Assembly: GCF_042945595.1 (NCBI RefSeq)
Contig: NZ_CP168493.1
Location: 992,001-1,056,000, forward strand
Direction: 5' to 3'
DNA from: Psychrobacillus sp042945595
Lineage (GTDB): Bacteria > Bacillota > Bacilli > Bacillales_A > Planococcaceae
DNA length: 64,000 bases
Position 1 is the stretch's first letter. Each line of letters begins with the position of its first letter. Below are positions 45,466-53,375 of this stretch, in pieces. The notes under the pieces are model-generated. The model made no database searches. It saw only the letters and a list, made by a program, of their open reading frames with translations, and had not been told where the DNA came from. A program made the position numbers and the translations under genes.

Positions 45466-45552
45466 TGGTCTCGAGTACATGCCAATTGGTTTCGACTTTG
45501 TGGATTTGGTATCGGTTAGGGCAAAAATGGTCTCGGGTTCAATCAATATGGT
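45466..45552. repeat. 20-21-bp-phased array of TTGGTCTCG words (5 units)
   Basis: TGGT words begin at 45466, 45487, 45507, 45528 and 45549. The best copy, TTGGTCTCG, is the exact reverse complement of the CGAGACCAA word of the array at 14456. The rest of the 345-bp gap up to 45791 shows no gene. Confidence 0.75.
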
Positions 45553-45791
45553 ATTGAATAGCCATTTAATGTAAAACAACGTTGAGTTATACTTGCAAGA
45601 TGACACAGTTTGGACGAAATAGAAGTAATATTTTGGACTTTCGTGCTTAAACAATAGCGATTAAAATGTAGCTTTGATAAAATAACTTTGATATGTTCTA
45701 ATTGTGTGTCTAGCTTCAGATACAAGCTGTCCCGGGGAATCTCGGAACTTTAAATGTGTGTGTCGCTTTTCTAAATAGAGGAGGGTTTTAC

Positions 45792-47228
45792 GTGAATGTT
45801 AAAAAGTGGTTTGTGGCCGCGTTATTAATAAGTGGACTTTGGTTAACAACGACTAAAGAGACGAATGCTGAGGCAAATGCTTCTATACATAACGAAAGTA
45901 TTTATGATTTATATGTGGACCGTTATTTTAATAAGGTAGTTTCGAATGATATTAACGTCAATGCCCAGGACCCAAATGCATTTGCTGGGGGAGATTTTCT
46001 TGGAATTGTGGAGAAAATGGATCATATAAAAGATATGGGATTTACAATCATTTCAATTGGACCAGTTTTTGCTACTGACACATATGATGGAAAACGTGTT
46101 CTAGATTTTAATGAGATTGAAAAAAGATTTGGAACGCCAGAAGAGTTTCAAGAGCTTATAAAAGTAGCGCATAAAAAAGGAATGAAAATCGTCGTAGGAT
46201 TCCCGTTGAATAATTTTAGTGAAAACCATATTTGGAATATGGATACTAAGAAAAAAGAGTGGATTGTCAAAACTGAAAATGGTGTAATGCAAGTGGACCT
46301 TGCTAATCCAGAAGTACAGCAGGAATTAGAGAAAGACATTATGGATTTCGCTAAAAAGTATGAAATCGATGGCGTAAAATTTTCCGAATTAGACGGAGCG
46401 CCAACTTCATTTATTAATGAAATGATTGCTAGTCTAAAAGAAGTGCGCAATCCCATGTATGCTATTGCTTTAGAAGATTCAGATGCAAACTTTGATACGA
46501 ATTATTCCAATCAGTTACTGGTTGATTTTAGAGAAGCATTTAAAAATACGGATTTACCTTCTAAAGAGATTGCTTCTACAAATGATAATGATTTATTAAT
46601 GATCGATCATTTAAATACAGAGAGATTTACTTATTTTAGTGCGCTTGAGAATGTGTTCCCTCCAACGCGCATTAAAATAGCGATGGGTGCAATTCTTGCA
46701 ATGCCTGGAGTGCCATATATGAGTTATGGAACAGAAATTGCAATGAATGGACAAATCCCTCAAGAAAGCCATCAAGTGATGAACTTTCGAGTGGATGAAG
46801 ATATTACAAATTATTTAAAAGATATCAATTCCATTCGCAATAAATCAGAAACACTTCGTACAGGTAAAACAGAACTGTTGAAAAATGAGAACGGTTATAT
46901 TGTATTTAAACGTTATTCAGATAAAGAAACGTTCATTGTAGTTGTGAACAATACAAGTGGTACACAACGAATTGACTTATCAAGCGATGTTGTGGGAGAA
47001 AATAAAGAACTTCGAGGAATATTTGAATCAGATATAGTTCGTCCAAACGATGATGGGAAATATAGATTAGTACTAGATCGTGAACTCGTCGAAATTTATC
47101 AAGTAACCGACCGCAAAGGTTTAAATACATCTTATATAGTTGCAATGTGTGTAGCATATCTTTTGTTTATCCTATTTTTAGTTACCGTATGGAAAAAAGG
47201 AAAACAACGAAAACTAGAAAAACAATAA
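45792..47228 (+). CDS. membrane-anchored GH13 (alpha-amylase-like) protein with altered catalytic positions
   Basis: 478 residues: signal peptide (about 1-26), an alpha-amylase-type TIM barrel (YDLYVDRYFNK, GGDFLGIVEKMDHIKDMGFTI, ISIGPVF, then MPGVPYMSYGTEIAMNG), a beta domain and a C-terminal membrane helix (about 445-467) with a basic tail. Aligned by eye, the nucleophile motif DGFRxDxxKH reads DGVKFSELDG (Arg to Lys, Asp to Ser) and the third-acid motif xxxNHDTxRF reads MIDHLNTERF (Asp to Asn). An acid/base Glu may remain in ALEDSDANFD. It is therefore probably not a normal amylase; a binding or scaffold role is possible. GTG at 45792 follows AGAGGAGGG; an ATG 12 codons upstream lacks a site. 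Confidence 0.82.
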   Translation: MNVKKWFVAALLISGLWLTTTKETNAEANASIHNESIYDLYVDRYFNKVVSNDINVNAQDPNAFAGGDFLGIVEKMDHIKDMGFTIISIGPVFATDTYDGKRVLDFNEIEKRFGTPEEFQELIKVAHKKGMKIVVGFPLNNFSENHIWNMDTKKKEWIVKTENGVMQVDLANPEVQQELEKDIMDFAKKYEIDGVKFSELDGAPTSFINEMIASLKEVRNPMYAIALEDSDANFDTNYSNQLLVDFREAFKNTDLPSKEIASTNDNDLLMIDHLNTERFTYFSALENVFPPTRIKIAMGAILAMPGVPYMSYGTEIAMNGQIPQESHQVMNFRVDEDITNYLKDINSIRNKSETLRTGKTELLKNENGYIVFKRYSDKETFIVVVNNTSGTQRIDLSSDVVGENKELRGIFESDIVRPNDDGKYRLVLDRELVEIYQVTDRKGLNTSYIVAMCVAYLLFILFLVTVWKKGKQRKLEKQ

Positions 47229-47232
47229 TAAA

Positions 47233-47266
47233 AAAGAGCTGATTATTCGATTAATCAGCTCTTTTT
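47233..47266. terminator. bidirectional terminator between the amylase-like gene and yitS
   Basis: AAGAGCTGATTA pairs with TAATCAGCTCTT; T run on the plus side and A run on the minus side, serving both converging genes. Confidence 0.9.
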
Positions 47267-47281
47267 AATATATGACCTATT

Positions 47282-48139
47282 TTAAGGTAATTTATTTAAA
47301 AAGAATAAGGCCAATGTGTCTGGTCCGGCATGTGCTCCAACAGTAGAGCCAATCAGATGAATTTCAATGCTTTTTGGATGAAATCGTTCTTCTATTAATT
47401 GTTTTAGTTCAAGTGCTGTTGCTTCGTCATCCCCGTGACTAATCGCGATATTTTGTTCTTCTAAACGATCGGCACGTTCTCCCATAACATCTATCATTCT
47501 TTTAATCACTTTTTTGCGTCCGCGTATTTTTTCGATTGGGACAAGTTTACCTTCTTCGACATGAAGAAGCGGTTTAATGTTGAGTAGTCCTCCAATAAAT
47601 GCACTTGTTTTAGAAACTCTTCCACCCCTTGCCATATAGTCTAAATCTTCTACTGTGAAAAGATGCTCCATATGCAGAGCAGAAAATCTAATTTTCTCTT
47701 CCATCATTGACAAGCTCATTCCTTCATCTCTTAAACGAACTGCTTCTTTTATTAGAAGTCCAATTCCAAGGGATGCACATTTTGAATCGATAATGGTTAA
47801 CTTTAAATCTGGGTACGTTTCCATTAACTGTTCTTTCATCATCACGGCAGTGCTATAAGTTCCGGAGAGTGCGGATGAGAGTGAAATGTAGAAACCATCT
47901 TCTCCAGACTTTGCAAGCTCTTCAAACCGTGATAAAAAAAGTTCTGGTGAAGCTTGAGAAGTTTTTGGTTGTTTACCAGCACGAATTGCTGCGTACACTT
48001 CTTTGGAATCAATTCCAATAATATCTTCATATTCATCCTTGTCTATATGCACTCTTAGCGGGATCAATTCTACATTATGTAATTCATAAAAAGATTTAGG
48101 TAAATCACAAGCACTATCAGCGAATAATTTCATTTCCAT
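47282..48139 (-). CDS. yitS: DegV-family fatty-acid-binding protein
   Basis: 285 residues of the DegV fold: ADSACDLPKSFYELHNVELIPLRVHI at the start, TSQASPELF, SSALSGTYSTA, the mid-domain MARGGRVSKTSAFIGGLLNIKPLL and a C-terminal GSTVGAHAGPDTLALFF. DegV/FakB proteins carry fatty acids for a FakA kinase in Staphylococcus. B. subtilis has degV-like yitS ahead of yitU-yitV-yitW, the order found here. Twelve bases downstream of yitU on the same strand. Confidence 0.9.
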   Translation of the reverse strand: MEMKLFADSACDLPKSFYELHNVELIPLRVHIDKDEYEDIIGIDSKEVYAAIRAGKQPKTSQASPELFLSRFEELAKSGEDGFYISLSSALSGTYSTAVMMKEQLMETYPDLKLTIIDSKCASLGIGLLIKEAVRLRDEGMSLSMMEEKIRFSALHMEHLFTVEDLDYMARGGRVSKTSAFIGGLLNIKPLLHVEEGKLVPIEKIRGRKKVIKRMIDVMGERADRLEEQNIAISHGDDEATALELKQLIEERFHPKSIEIHLIGSTVGAHAGPDTLALFFLNKLP

Positions 48140-48151
48140 CCTCCTAAATTA

Positions 48152-48967
48152 TCATAATTTCTTTAACATCAATCGGTCTATTAAAAATTCTGCAATTCCG
48201 TCTTCATTATTAGATAAAGTAACTTCATTTGCAATGTTTTGAAGAGGTGCAATTGCATTTCCCATTGCAACACCAATTCCGGCATAGTCAATCATTTCTA
48301 AATCATTGTCTTCATCGCCAAAAGCGATAATTCGTTCTTTTGGAATGTCTAAATACTCGGAGACATGCGCTAAACCAACTGCCTTGTTTAAGCCGTGTCG
48401 TACTACTTCAATTATATCCCAAGGTGCTCCCCAACGACGATGGTCAATTACTTCGGCATGTACATCTCGTAAATGATTACGAACCAATTCTACCGAACCT
48501 TCCTCTGCATGAATGAGTAAGCTTGTCGGATCCGTTTTCAAGAAAGTACGTAAATCGCCAGTAGTAATATGTGGATTTCCCAGTGCAAATGCAGAAATCA
48601 TTTGTTCATCATGATGATGTAAGTACACGTCATCTAACACTTCTGCGAGCATATTTTTAATAGAATAGCTTTGAACCGCTTCTACAACTTCTTTTACAAC
48701 ATGGAGTTCTATCGGTTTATGAATTGTATTCCAGGAAGAATTCGTTGGATGATGGACAAATGCCCCATTAAAGTTGACGATTGGCGTATGTAATCCAAGC
48801 TCCTTATAATACATCTCACTGGATCTATAAGGCCTACCAGTTGCGATCATTACTTCATGACCTTCGCTTTTCGCCTGTAATAGTATATTCTTCGTTTTAT
48901 GTGAAATTACCTTCTTATCTGTTAATAAAGTTCCATCTAAATCTAAAACAATTAAGTGTCGTTGCAT
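48152..48967 (-). CDS. yitU: Cof-type HAD hydrolase
   Basis: 271 residues. HAD motif I VLDLDGTLL at the start, motif II IATGR, a C2B-type cap (about 85-190), motif III lysine in LNKAVGL and motif IV FGDEDNDLEMI near the end. Members dephosphorylate sugar phosphates, FMN or PLP; YitU of B. subtilis is reported as an FMN/5-amino-uracil-type phosphatase. Divergent from yitV. Confidence 0.92.
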   Translation of the reverse strand: MQRHLIVLDLDGTLLTDKKVISHKTKNILLQAKSEGHEVMIATGRPYRSSEMYYKELGLHTPIVNFNGAFVHHPTNSSWNTIHKPIELHVVKEVVEAVQSYSIKNMLAEVLDDVYLHHHDEQMISAFALGNPHITTGDLRTFLKTDPTSLLIHAEEGSVELVRNHLRDVHAEVIDHRRWGAPWDIIEVVRHGLNKAVGLAHVSEYLDIPKERIIAFGDEDNDLEMIDYAGIGVAMGNAIAPLQNIANEVTLSNNEDGIAEFLIDRLMLKKL

Positions 48968-49098
48968 ATTAAATTCTCCTTTCCTTCTATTAAAGTGTAT
49001 CGTTTTCCAGTTTAAACGTCAAAATGATAGGAACCAGTCTTTTGGACATATCCAATTACTTTGTTAAAATAATATTAAAGAGGAAAGGTGGGCTATGA

Positions 49099-49857
49099 AT
49101 GATCGTACAATTAGAATCATGGAGTAATATACCTTTACTACATATTTATACGAATCAAACAAATAATCATTCTCCTATTGTCATCTTTCTACATGGTTTT
49201 GAAAGTGCGAAAGAGCACAATCTGCATTATGCCTATCAACTAGCAAATAAAGGATGCCGGGTAATCTTACCGGATGCGCATTTACACGGTGACAGAGACG
49301 AAAAATTAGATCAAGTCGAAATAAGTCTTCGTTTTTGGGAAACGGTACTAACTTCCATTGAGGAAGTCGGAAAAATAAAAGAAGAACTAAGAACAAGAGG
49401 TTATTGGACCGATCAAAAAATTGGTATTGGTGGAACATCAATGGGGGGTATCACGACACTTGGTTGCTTAACTGTCTACCCATGGATAGACGCTGCCGCT
49501 ATAATGATGGGAACTCCAAGTTATGTTCAAATTGCGAAAGCTCAAATCGAACAACTTGAGAAAAAGGGATCTCCAATACCTTTGTATTTGGAGGAAAAGG
49601 ACAATATTTTCCACACCTTATCTACTTTTGATGCTTCGATTCATATGGATAGACTTGCAAATAAGTCATTGTTTTTTTGGCATGGAGAAAAAGATGCTAT
49701 TGTTCCTTTTGCGCCAACCGCTCATTTTATTGAGGAATATGAAAAACGGTATGGGAATAAACAATTAGTTTTTATGAAAGAAAAAACAGCAGGTCATGCA
49801 GTTAACCGTAAAGGATTATTAGCAGCAACTAAATGGCTTGCAGACAATTTGGCATAA
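49099..49857 (+). CDS. yitV: alpha/beta hydrolase, YitV-type esterase
   Basis: 252 residues; oxyanion loop FLHGFESAKEHN near 30, nucleophile elbow GGTSMGGITT near 115, acid and histidine in HGEKDAIVPF and TAGHAVNRKG near the end, so the Ser-Asp-His set looks complete. Related to prolyl-oligopeptidase-like esterases. ATG at 49099 with AAAGGTGGG ahead. Between yitU and yitW as in B. subtilis. Confidence 0.9.
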   Translation: MIVQLESWSNIPLLHIYTNQTNNHSPIVIFLHGFESAKEHNLHYAYQLANKGCRVILPDAHLHGDRDEKLDQVEISLRFWETVLTSIEEVGKIKEELRTRGYWTDQKIGIGGTSMGGITTLGCLTVYPWIDAAAIMMGTPSYVQIAKAQIEQLEKKGSPIPLYLEEKDNIFHTLSTFDASIHMDRLANKSLFFWHGEKDAIVPFAPTAHFIEEYEKRYGNKQLVFMKEKTAGHAVNRKGLLAATKWLADNLA

Positions 49858-49904
49858 TGAGTGGACTTTGTTATGATGAACAAAAGTAGTAAGGGGGATT
49901 TATA

Positions 49905-50213
49905 ATGGATCAAGATATGAAAGATAGTATGATGAGTGCGCTCGAAAATGTAATTGACCCAGAACTAGGGGTAGATATTGTTAATTTAGGTTTAGTTTAT
50001 GATGTAGAGTTGACGGAAGAAGGTACCGCAACTGTTACGATGACGCTTACTTCTATTGGTTGTCCAATGGGGCCAATGATTGTAGATCAAGTTAAAACGG
50101 CGCTTGGTGAATTACCAGAAGTGAAGGAAACAGAAGTAAATGTCGTTTTCAATCCACCATGGTCAAGAGATAATATGTCTCGTTATGCGAAAATTGCATT
50201 GGGCATTCGATAA
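49905..50213 (+). CDS. yitW: MIP18/DUF59-family iron-sulfur assembly factor
   Basis: 102 residues with the DUF59 pattern ALENVIDPELGVDIVNLGLVYDVEL, the reactive cysteine in SIGCPMG and the end VNVVFNPPWSRDNMS. These SufT/PaaD-type proteins help to mature Fe-S enzymes; candidates in this window include IlvD and LeuC, but no direct link is shown. GGGGG ribosome site, own terminator. Confidence 0.92.
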   Translation: MDQDMKDSMMSALENVIDPELGVDIVNLGLVYDVELTEEGTATVTMTLTSIGCPMGPMIVDQVKTALGELPEVKETEVNVVFNPPWSRDNMSRYAKIALGIR

Positions 50214-50235
50214 AAACATCCTGTTTATGTTGAAC

Positions 50236-50278
50236 AAATTAGGGAAACTCTCATACTAGGAGTTTCCCTAATTTTTAT
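50236..50278 (+). terminator. terminator of yitW
   Basis: AATTAGGGAAACTC pairs with GAGTTTCCCTAATT, eight-base loop, then TTTTA. Confidence 0.88.
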
Positions 50279-50303
50279 GTCTTTAAATAGAAGCAATTAC
50301 ATT

Positions 50304-50513
50304 TTAGGATCGAGATAACACAACTATTTTTGTCGACTCTATAGCATGAGCAAATACAGAATGATAAACAGTTTCACAAAAAGCAGTAGTTTCCCCAATA
50401 ATACTTAGTGACCCAGTAATTTTAAGTGTAAATAGCCTGCCGCTGTTCGTATTTTTCGTAATTCTTCCCGAACCTTCTAAAACAAAATACACTTCATCCG
50501 AACGTTCCCTTCA
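50304..50513 (-). pseudogene. remnant of a Crp/Fnr-type cyclic-nucleotide-binding domain
   Basis: About 67 codons are open on the minus strand (ERSDEVYFVLEGSGRI, then FTLKITGSLSIIGETTAFC, then SVFAHAIESTKIVVLSR), matching the core beta roll of Crp/Fnr regulators. The upstream half is cut by a TGA at about 50511, no ribosome site precedes it, and the dimer helix and DNA-binding helix-turn-helix that should follow are missing. Best read as a decaying gene fragment. Confidence 0.7.
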
Positions 50514-50598
50514 TATACATTCTTAACCTTTCCATTATTATAAAAATAAAGTTACAATAACTTATCCTTATCGTTCAAATAAGAAAGAATCACTTCTC

Positions 50599-50628
50599 TT
50601 TACAAATTAGAGGAAAGAATATTATAAT
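50599..50628 (+). promoter_or_regulatory. sigma-A promoter of the clpB-like gene
   Basis: TTTACA (50599-50604), 18-bp spacer, TATAAT (50623-50628). The start point would fall on the CtsR box. Confidence 0.65.
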
Positions 50629-50634
50629 TTAATT

Positions 50635-50651
50635 AGTCAAAAAAGGTCAAA
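50635..50651 (+). promoter_or_regulatory. CtsR operator
   Basis: AGTCAAA-AAA-GGTCAAA: two direct heptads separated by three bases, the consensus of the CtsR repressor of class III heat-shock genes, placed at the expected transcription start. Confidence 0.85.
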
Positions 50652-50676
50652 CTTTTTTTAGAGGAGATGTTTGGTG

Positions 50677-52803
50677 ATGCAAATGAAACAAACAGATGAA
50701 AAAAGTCCATTAGAAACATATGGACGTAATCTAGTTACTGCTGTAAAAGAAGGAAAAATGGATCCTGTTATTGGTCGTGACCAAGAAATACGGGACGTAA
50801 TTCGTATATTATCTAGAAAAACAAAAAATAATCCCGTGTTAATAGGGGAACCTGGTGTTGGTAAAACAGCAATTGTAGAAGGATTAGCGCAAAGAATTGT
50901 GCGAAAAGATGTTCCAGAAGGATTAAAAGAAAAAGAAATTTTTGAACTGGATATGAGTTCTTTAATCGCTGGTGCGAAATATCGTGGTGAATTCGAAGAA
51001 CGATTACAAGCTGTTTTAAAGCAAGTAAAAGATAGCGAAGGACAAATTATTTTATTTATAGATGAAATTCATACAATTGTTGGAGCGGGGAAATCAGACG
51101 GTGCAATGGATGCAGGGAATATGTTGAAACCAATGCTAGCCCGAGGAGAATTGCATTGTATAGGGGCAACTACTTTGGATGAATATCGGATGTATATTGA
51201 AAAAGATCCTGCACTTGAAAGAAGATTCCAACAAGTTCTTGTAAGAGAGCCTTCCGTTGAAGATACGGTTTCCATTTTACGTGGATTAAAAGAGCGCTTT
51301 GAATTGCATCACGGTGTTCGCATTCATGACCGAGCAATTATTGCCGCATCAGAATTATCTAATCGTTATATTACCGAACGTTTTTTACCAGACAAAGCAA
51401 TCGATCTAGTAGACGAAGCATGTGCCATGATTCGAACAGAAATTGACTCGATGCCGCAAGAACTAGATGAAGTAACACGAAAAATAATGCAGCTTCAAAT
51501 TGAAGAACAAGCATTAATGAAGGAAAAAGACGCGGCCAGTAAAAAAAGATTAGAACAAATACGTCATGACTTGAAAGAAATAGAGCAATCTACAAGTGAA
51601 ATGCGTAACAAGTGGGAAAAGGAAAAAGAAGCAATTCAAGTTATTCAACAAAAAAGAGAAGAACTTGACCGATATCGTCGAGAATTGGAAGATGCAGAAA
51701 ATAAGTATGATTTGAATAAAGCTGCCGAACTTCGCCATGGGAAAATTCCAACCTTAGAAAAAGAGCTTCAAGTATATGAACAACAAGTAAACGAAGAAAC
51801 GGAATCACGCTTGTTACGAGAAGAAGTAACCGCAGAAGAAATTGCATCCATCGTTTCAAGATGGACTGGTATTCCAGTTACAAAATTGGTAGAAGGTGAA
51901 CGAGAAAAGCTTCTTCGTTTAAAAGAAACACTTGCTGAGCGAGTAGTTGGTCAAGACCAAGCCGTGCAATTAGTAACGGAAGCGGTATGGCGTGCACGAG
52001 CTGGTATTAAAGATCCGAGGAAACCAATTGGATCATTCCTGTTTTTAGGACCAACAGGTGTAGGGAAGACAGAACTTGCCAAGTCACTAGCAGCAAATTT
52101 ATTTGATTCGGAAGAGCATTTTATCCGCATTGATATGTCTGAATATATGGAGAAGCATAGTGTCTCCCGTTTAGTTGGTGCGCCTCCAGGCTATATTGGT
52201 TATGAAGAAGGCGGTCAATTAACCGAAGCGGTACGTAGAAATCCATATTCTGTTGTGTTATTAGACGAAATAGAAAAAGCACACCCAGATGTTGCAAATA
52301 TATTATTGCAACTAATGGATGATGGCCGTATCACCGATAGCCAAGGAAGAATAGTCAATTTTACAAACACAGTCGTCATATTAACTTCTAATATTGGTTC
52401 TCAATTTCTTGGAAACACTACGGGGATCATTAGCGAAGAGGAAGAAAGCCTTGTAATGGCTTCTTTACGGGAACATTTTAAACCAGAGTTATTAAATCGT
52501 TTAGATGAAATTATTATGTTCCACTCATTAACGACACAACATTTTGAAAAAATTGTGGAGAAATATGTCAAACAACTGCAAGATCGTGTTCACGAACAAG
52601 AATTAATTTTGCAAGTGGATGGAGCAGTGCTTAAATGGATTGTGTCAGAAGGCACTGACGCTGCATTTGGTGCAAGACCATTAAAACGTTTTATTCAACG
52701 ACATTTAGAAACTGCAGTAGCAAAACTACTAATCGGAGGAACGATTCTTCCAGGAAGTACAATAGAAGCAACTATTGAAGAAGGCCAATTAGTTATTAAA
52801 TAG
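50677..52803 (+). CDS. clpB: ClpB-type AAA+ disaggregase lacking the N-terminal domain
   Basis: 708 residues with two AAA+ modules: Walker A GEPGVGKTA near 57 with LFIDEIHT, and GPTGVGKTE near 458 with VVLLDEIEKAHPD. Between them is a coiled-coil insert of about 120 residues (about 270-390), the M-domain length of ClpB rather than ClpC. No ClpP-docking (I/V)GF loop is evident. The usual N domain (about 140 residues) is absent and no trace of it lies upstream, where the promoter and CtsR box sit. Start: ATG 50677, with GTG 50674 as an alternative, after GAGGAG. It probably works with DnaK on aggregates; the CtsR box predicts heat-shock induction. Single gene. Confidence 0.88.
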   Translation: MQMKQTDEKSPLETYGRNLVTAVKEGKMDPVIGRDQEIRDVIRILSRKTKNNPVLIGEPGVGKTAIVEGLAQRIVRKDVPEGLKEKEIFELDMSSLIAGAKYRGEFEERLQAVLKQVKDSEGQIILFIDEIHTIVGAGKSDGAMDAGNMLKPMLARGELHCIGATTLDEYRMYIEKDPALERRFQQVLVREPSVEDTVSILRGLKERFELHHGVRIHDRAIIAASELSNRYITERFLPDKAIDLVDEACAMIRTEIDSMPQELDEVTRKIMQLQIEEQALMKEKDAASKKRLEQIRHDLKEIEQSTSEMRNKWEKEKEAIQVIQQKREELDRYRRELEDAENKYDLNKAAELRHGKIPTLEKELQVYEQQVNEETESRLLREEVTAEEIASIVSRWTGIPVTKLVEGEREKLLRLKETLAERVVGQDQAVQLVTEAVWRARAGIKDPRKPIGSFLFLGPTGVGKTELAKSLAANLFDSEEHFIRIDMSEYMEKHSVSRLVGAPPGYIGYEEGGQLTEAVRRNPYSVVLLDEIEKAHPDVANILLQLMDDGRITDSQGRIVNFTNTVVILTSNIGSQFLGNTTGIISEEEESLVMASLREHFKPELLNRLDEIIMFHSLTTQHFEKIVEKYVKQLQDRVHEQELILQVDGAVLKWIVSEGTDAAFGARPLKRFIQRHLETAVAKLLIGGTILPGSTIEATIEEGQLVIK

Positions 52804-52837
52804 GATAATTACAGTATTCGAGTGCTTGGTCGTAACA

Positions 52838-52975
52838 ATTACAAGATAACTCTGTCAAATCGCAAGATTAATACTCAGAATCGCAAAATAGCGGATATTC
52901 GCAGTCCACACGCTAGGTCAACACTTTGAATTTGCGATAAGCAAGGTTGATCTTGCGTTATCCTGTTTTAATTTG
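52838..52975. repeat. 21-bp-phased word array (TCGCAAGAT class, reverse of TTGCGA)
   Basis: CAAGAT at 52842 and 52863 and CGCAAAA at 52882 follow a period of about 20-21 bp; further TTGCGATAA and TTGCGTTAT words (52932, 52953) again lie 21 bp apart in the opposite orientation. Non-coding space between converging clpB and yjzD. Confidence 0.55.
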
Positions 52976-52985
52976 CCGATGCACT

Positions 52986-53027
52986 AAAAAACAGCTCCCG
53001 CACTTTGTTTGCGGGAGCTGTTTTTTA
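52986..53027. terminator. bidirectional terminator between clpB and yjzD
   Basis: ACAGCTCCCGC (52991-53001) pairs with GCGGGAGCTGT (53011-53021), flanked by A run on the left and T run on the right. Confidence 0.92.
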
Positions 53028-53213
53028 GTGTTGTTCTGATGGAGCTGGTTCGTTTGGAATAATTGCTGTGATGATAAAAATCATAATAGCAACAGGAATA
53101 GACATAATTAAACCATGCATAAATACAAAGGGTTGATCTTGTACAGAGCTTACTACGTAATTCAACATAGAAACTAGTATTACAGACCAAATAAGTGTCA
53201 TAATATATTTCAT
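53025..53213 (-). CDS. yjzD: small membrane protein, YjzD family (DUF2929)
   Basis: 62 residues with two membrane helices (about 4-24 and 34-54). The start MTLIWSVILVSMLNYVV is typical of DUF2929. ATG at 53213 is six bases after GAGGTG; a GTG three codons upstream overlaps that site. In B. subtilis yjzD lies next to fabHA-fabF as here. Function unknown. Confidence 0.8.
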   Translation of the reverse strand: MKYIMTLIWSVILVSMLNYVVSSVQDQPFVFMHGLIMSIPVAIMIFIITAIIPNEPAPSEQH

Positions 53214-53301
53214 TTGTTTCACCTCAAGCTATTTTTACTATGTATATCATATCATACCACTAGCTAATTCAAAAGAAAATTTGCAGATTCAAACTATGTT
53301 G

Positions 53302-53330
53302 TTGAAAAATGTTCACTTATTCGTTATTAT
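53302..53330 (+). promoter_or_regulatory. sigma-A promoter of fabH-fabF
   Basis: TTGAAA (53302-53307), 17-bp spacer, TATTAT (53325-53330), immediately followed by the FapR site. Confidence 0.75.
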
Positions 53331-53346
53331 TGTTACCAGGTACTAA
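53330..53346 (-). promoter_or_regulatory. FapR operator
   Basis: On the minus strand TTAGTACCTGGTAACAA, close to the 17-bp FapR target whose core is TTAGTACC-x-GGTA. It covers the expected transcription start, so FapR would block fabHF until malonyl-CoA releases it. FapR control of fabHA-fabF is established in B. subtilis. Confidence 0.8.
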
Positions 53347-53375
53347 TAATAGATTATAAGAAAAGAGGAACTTTT

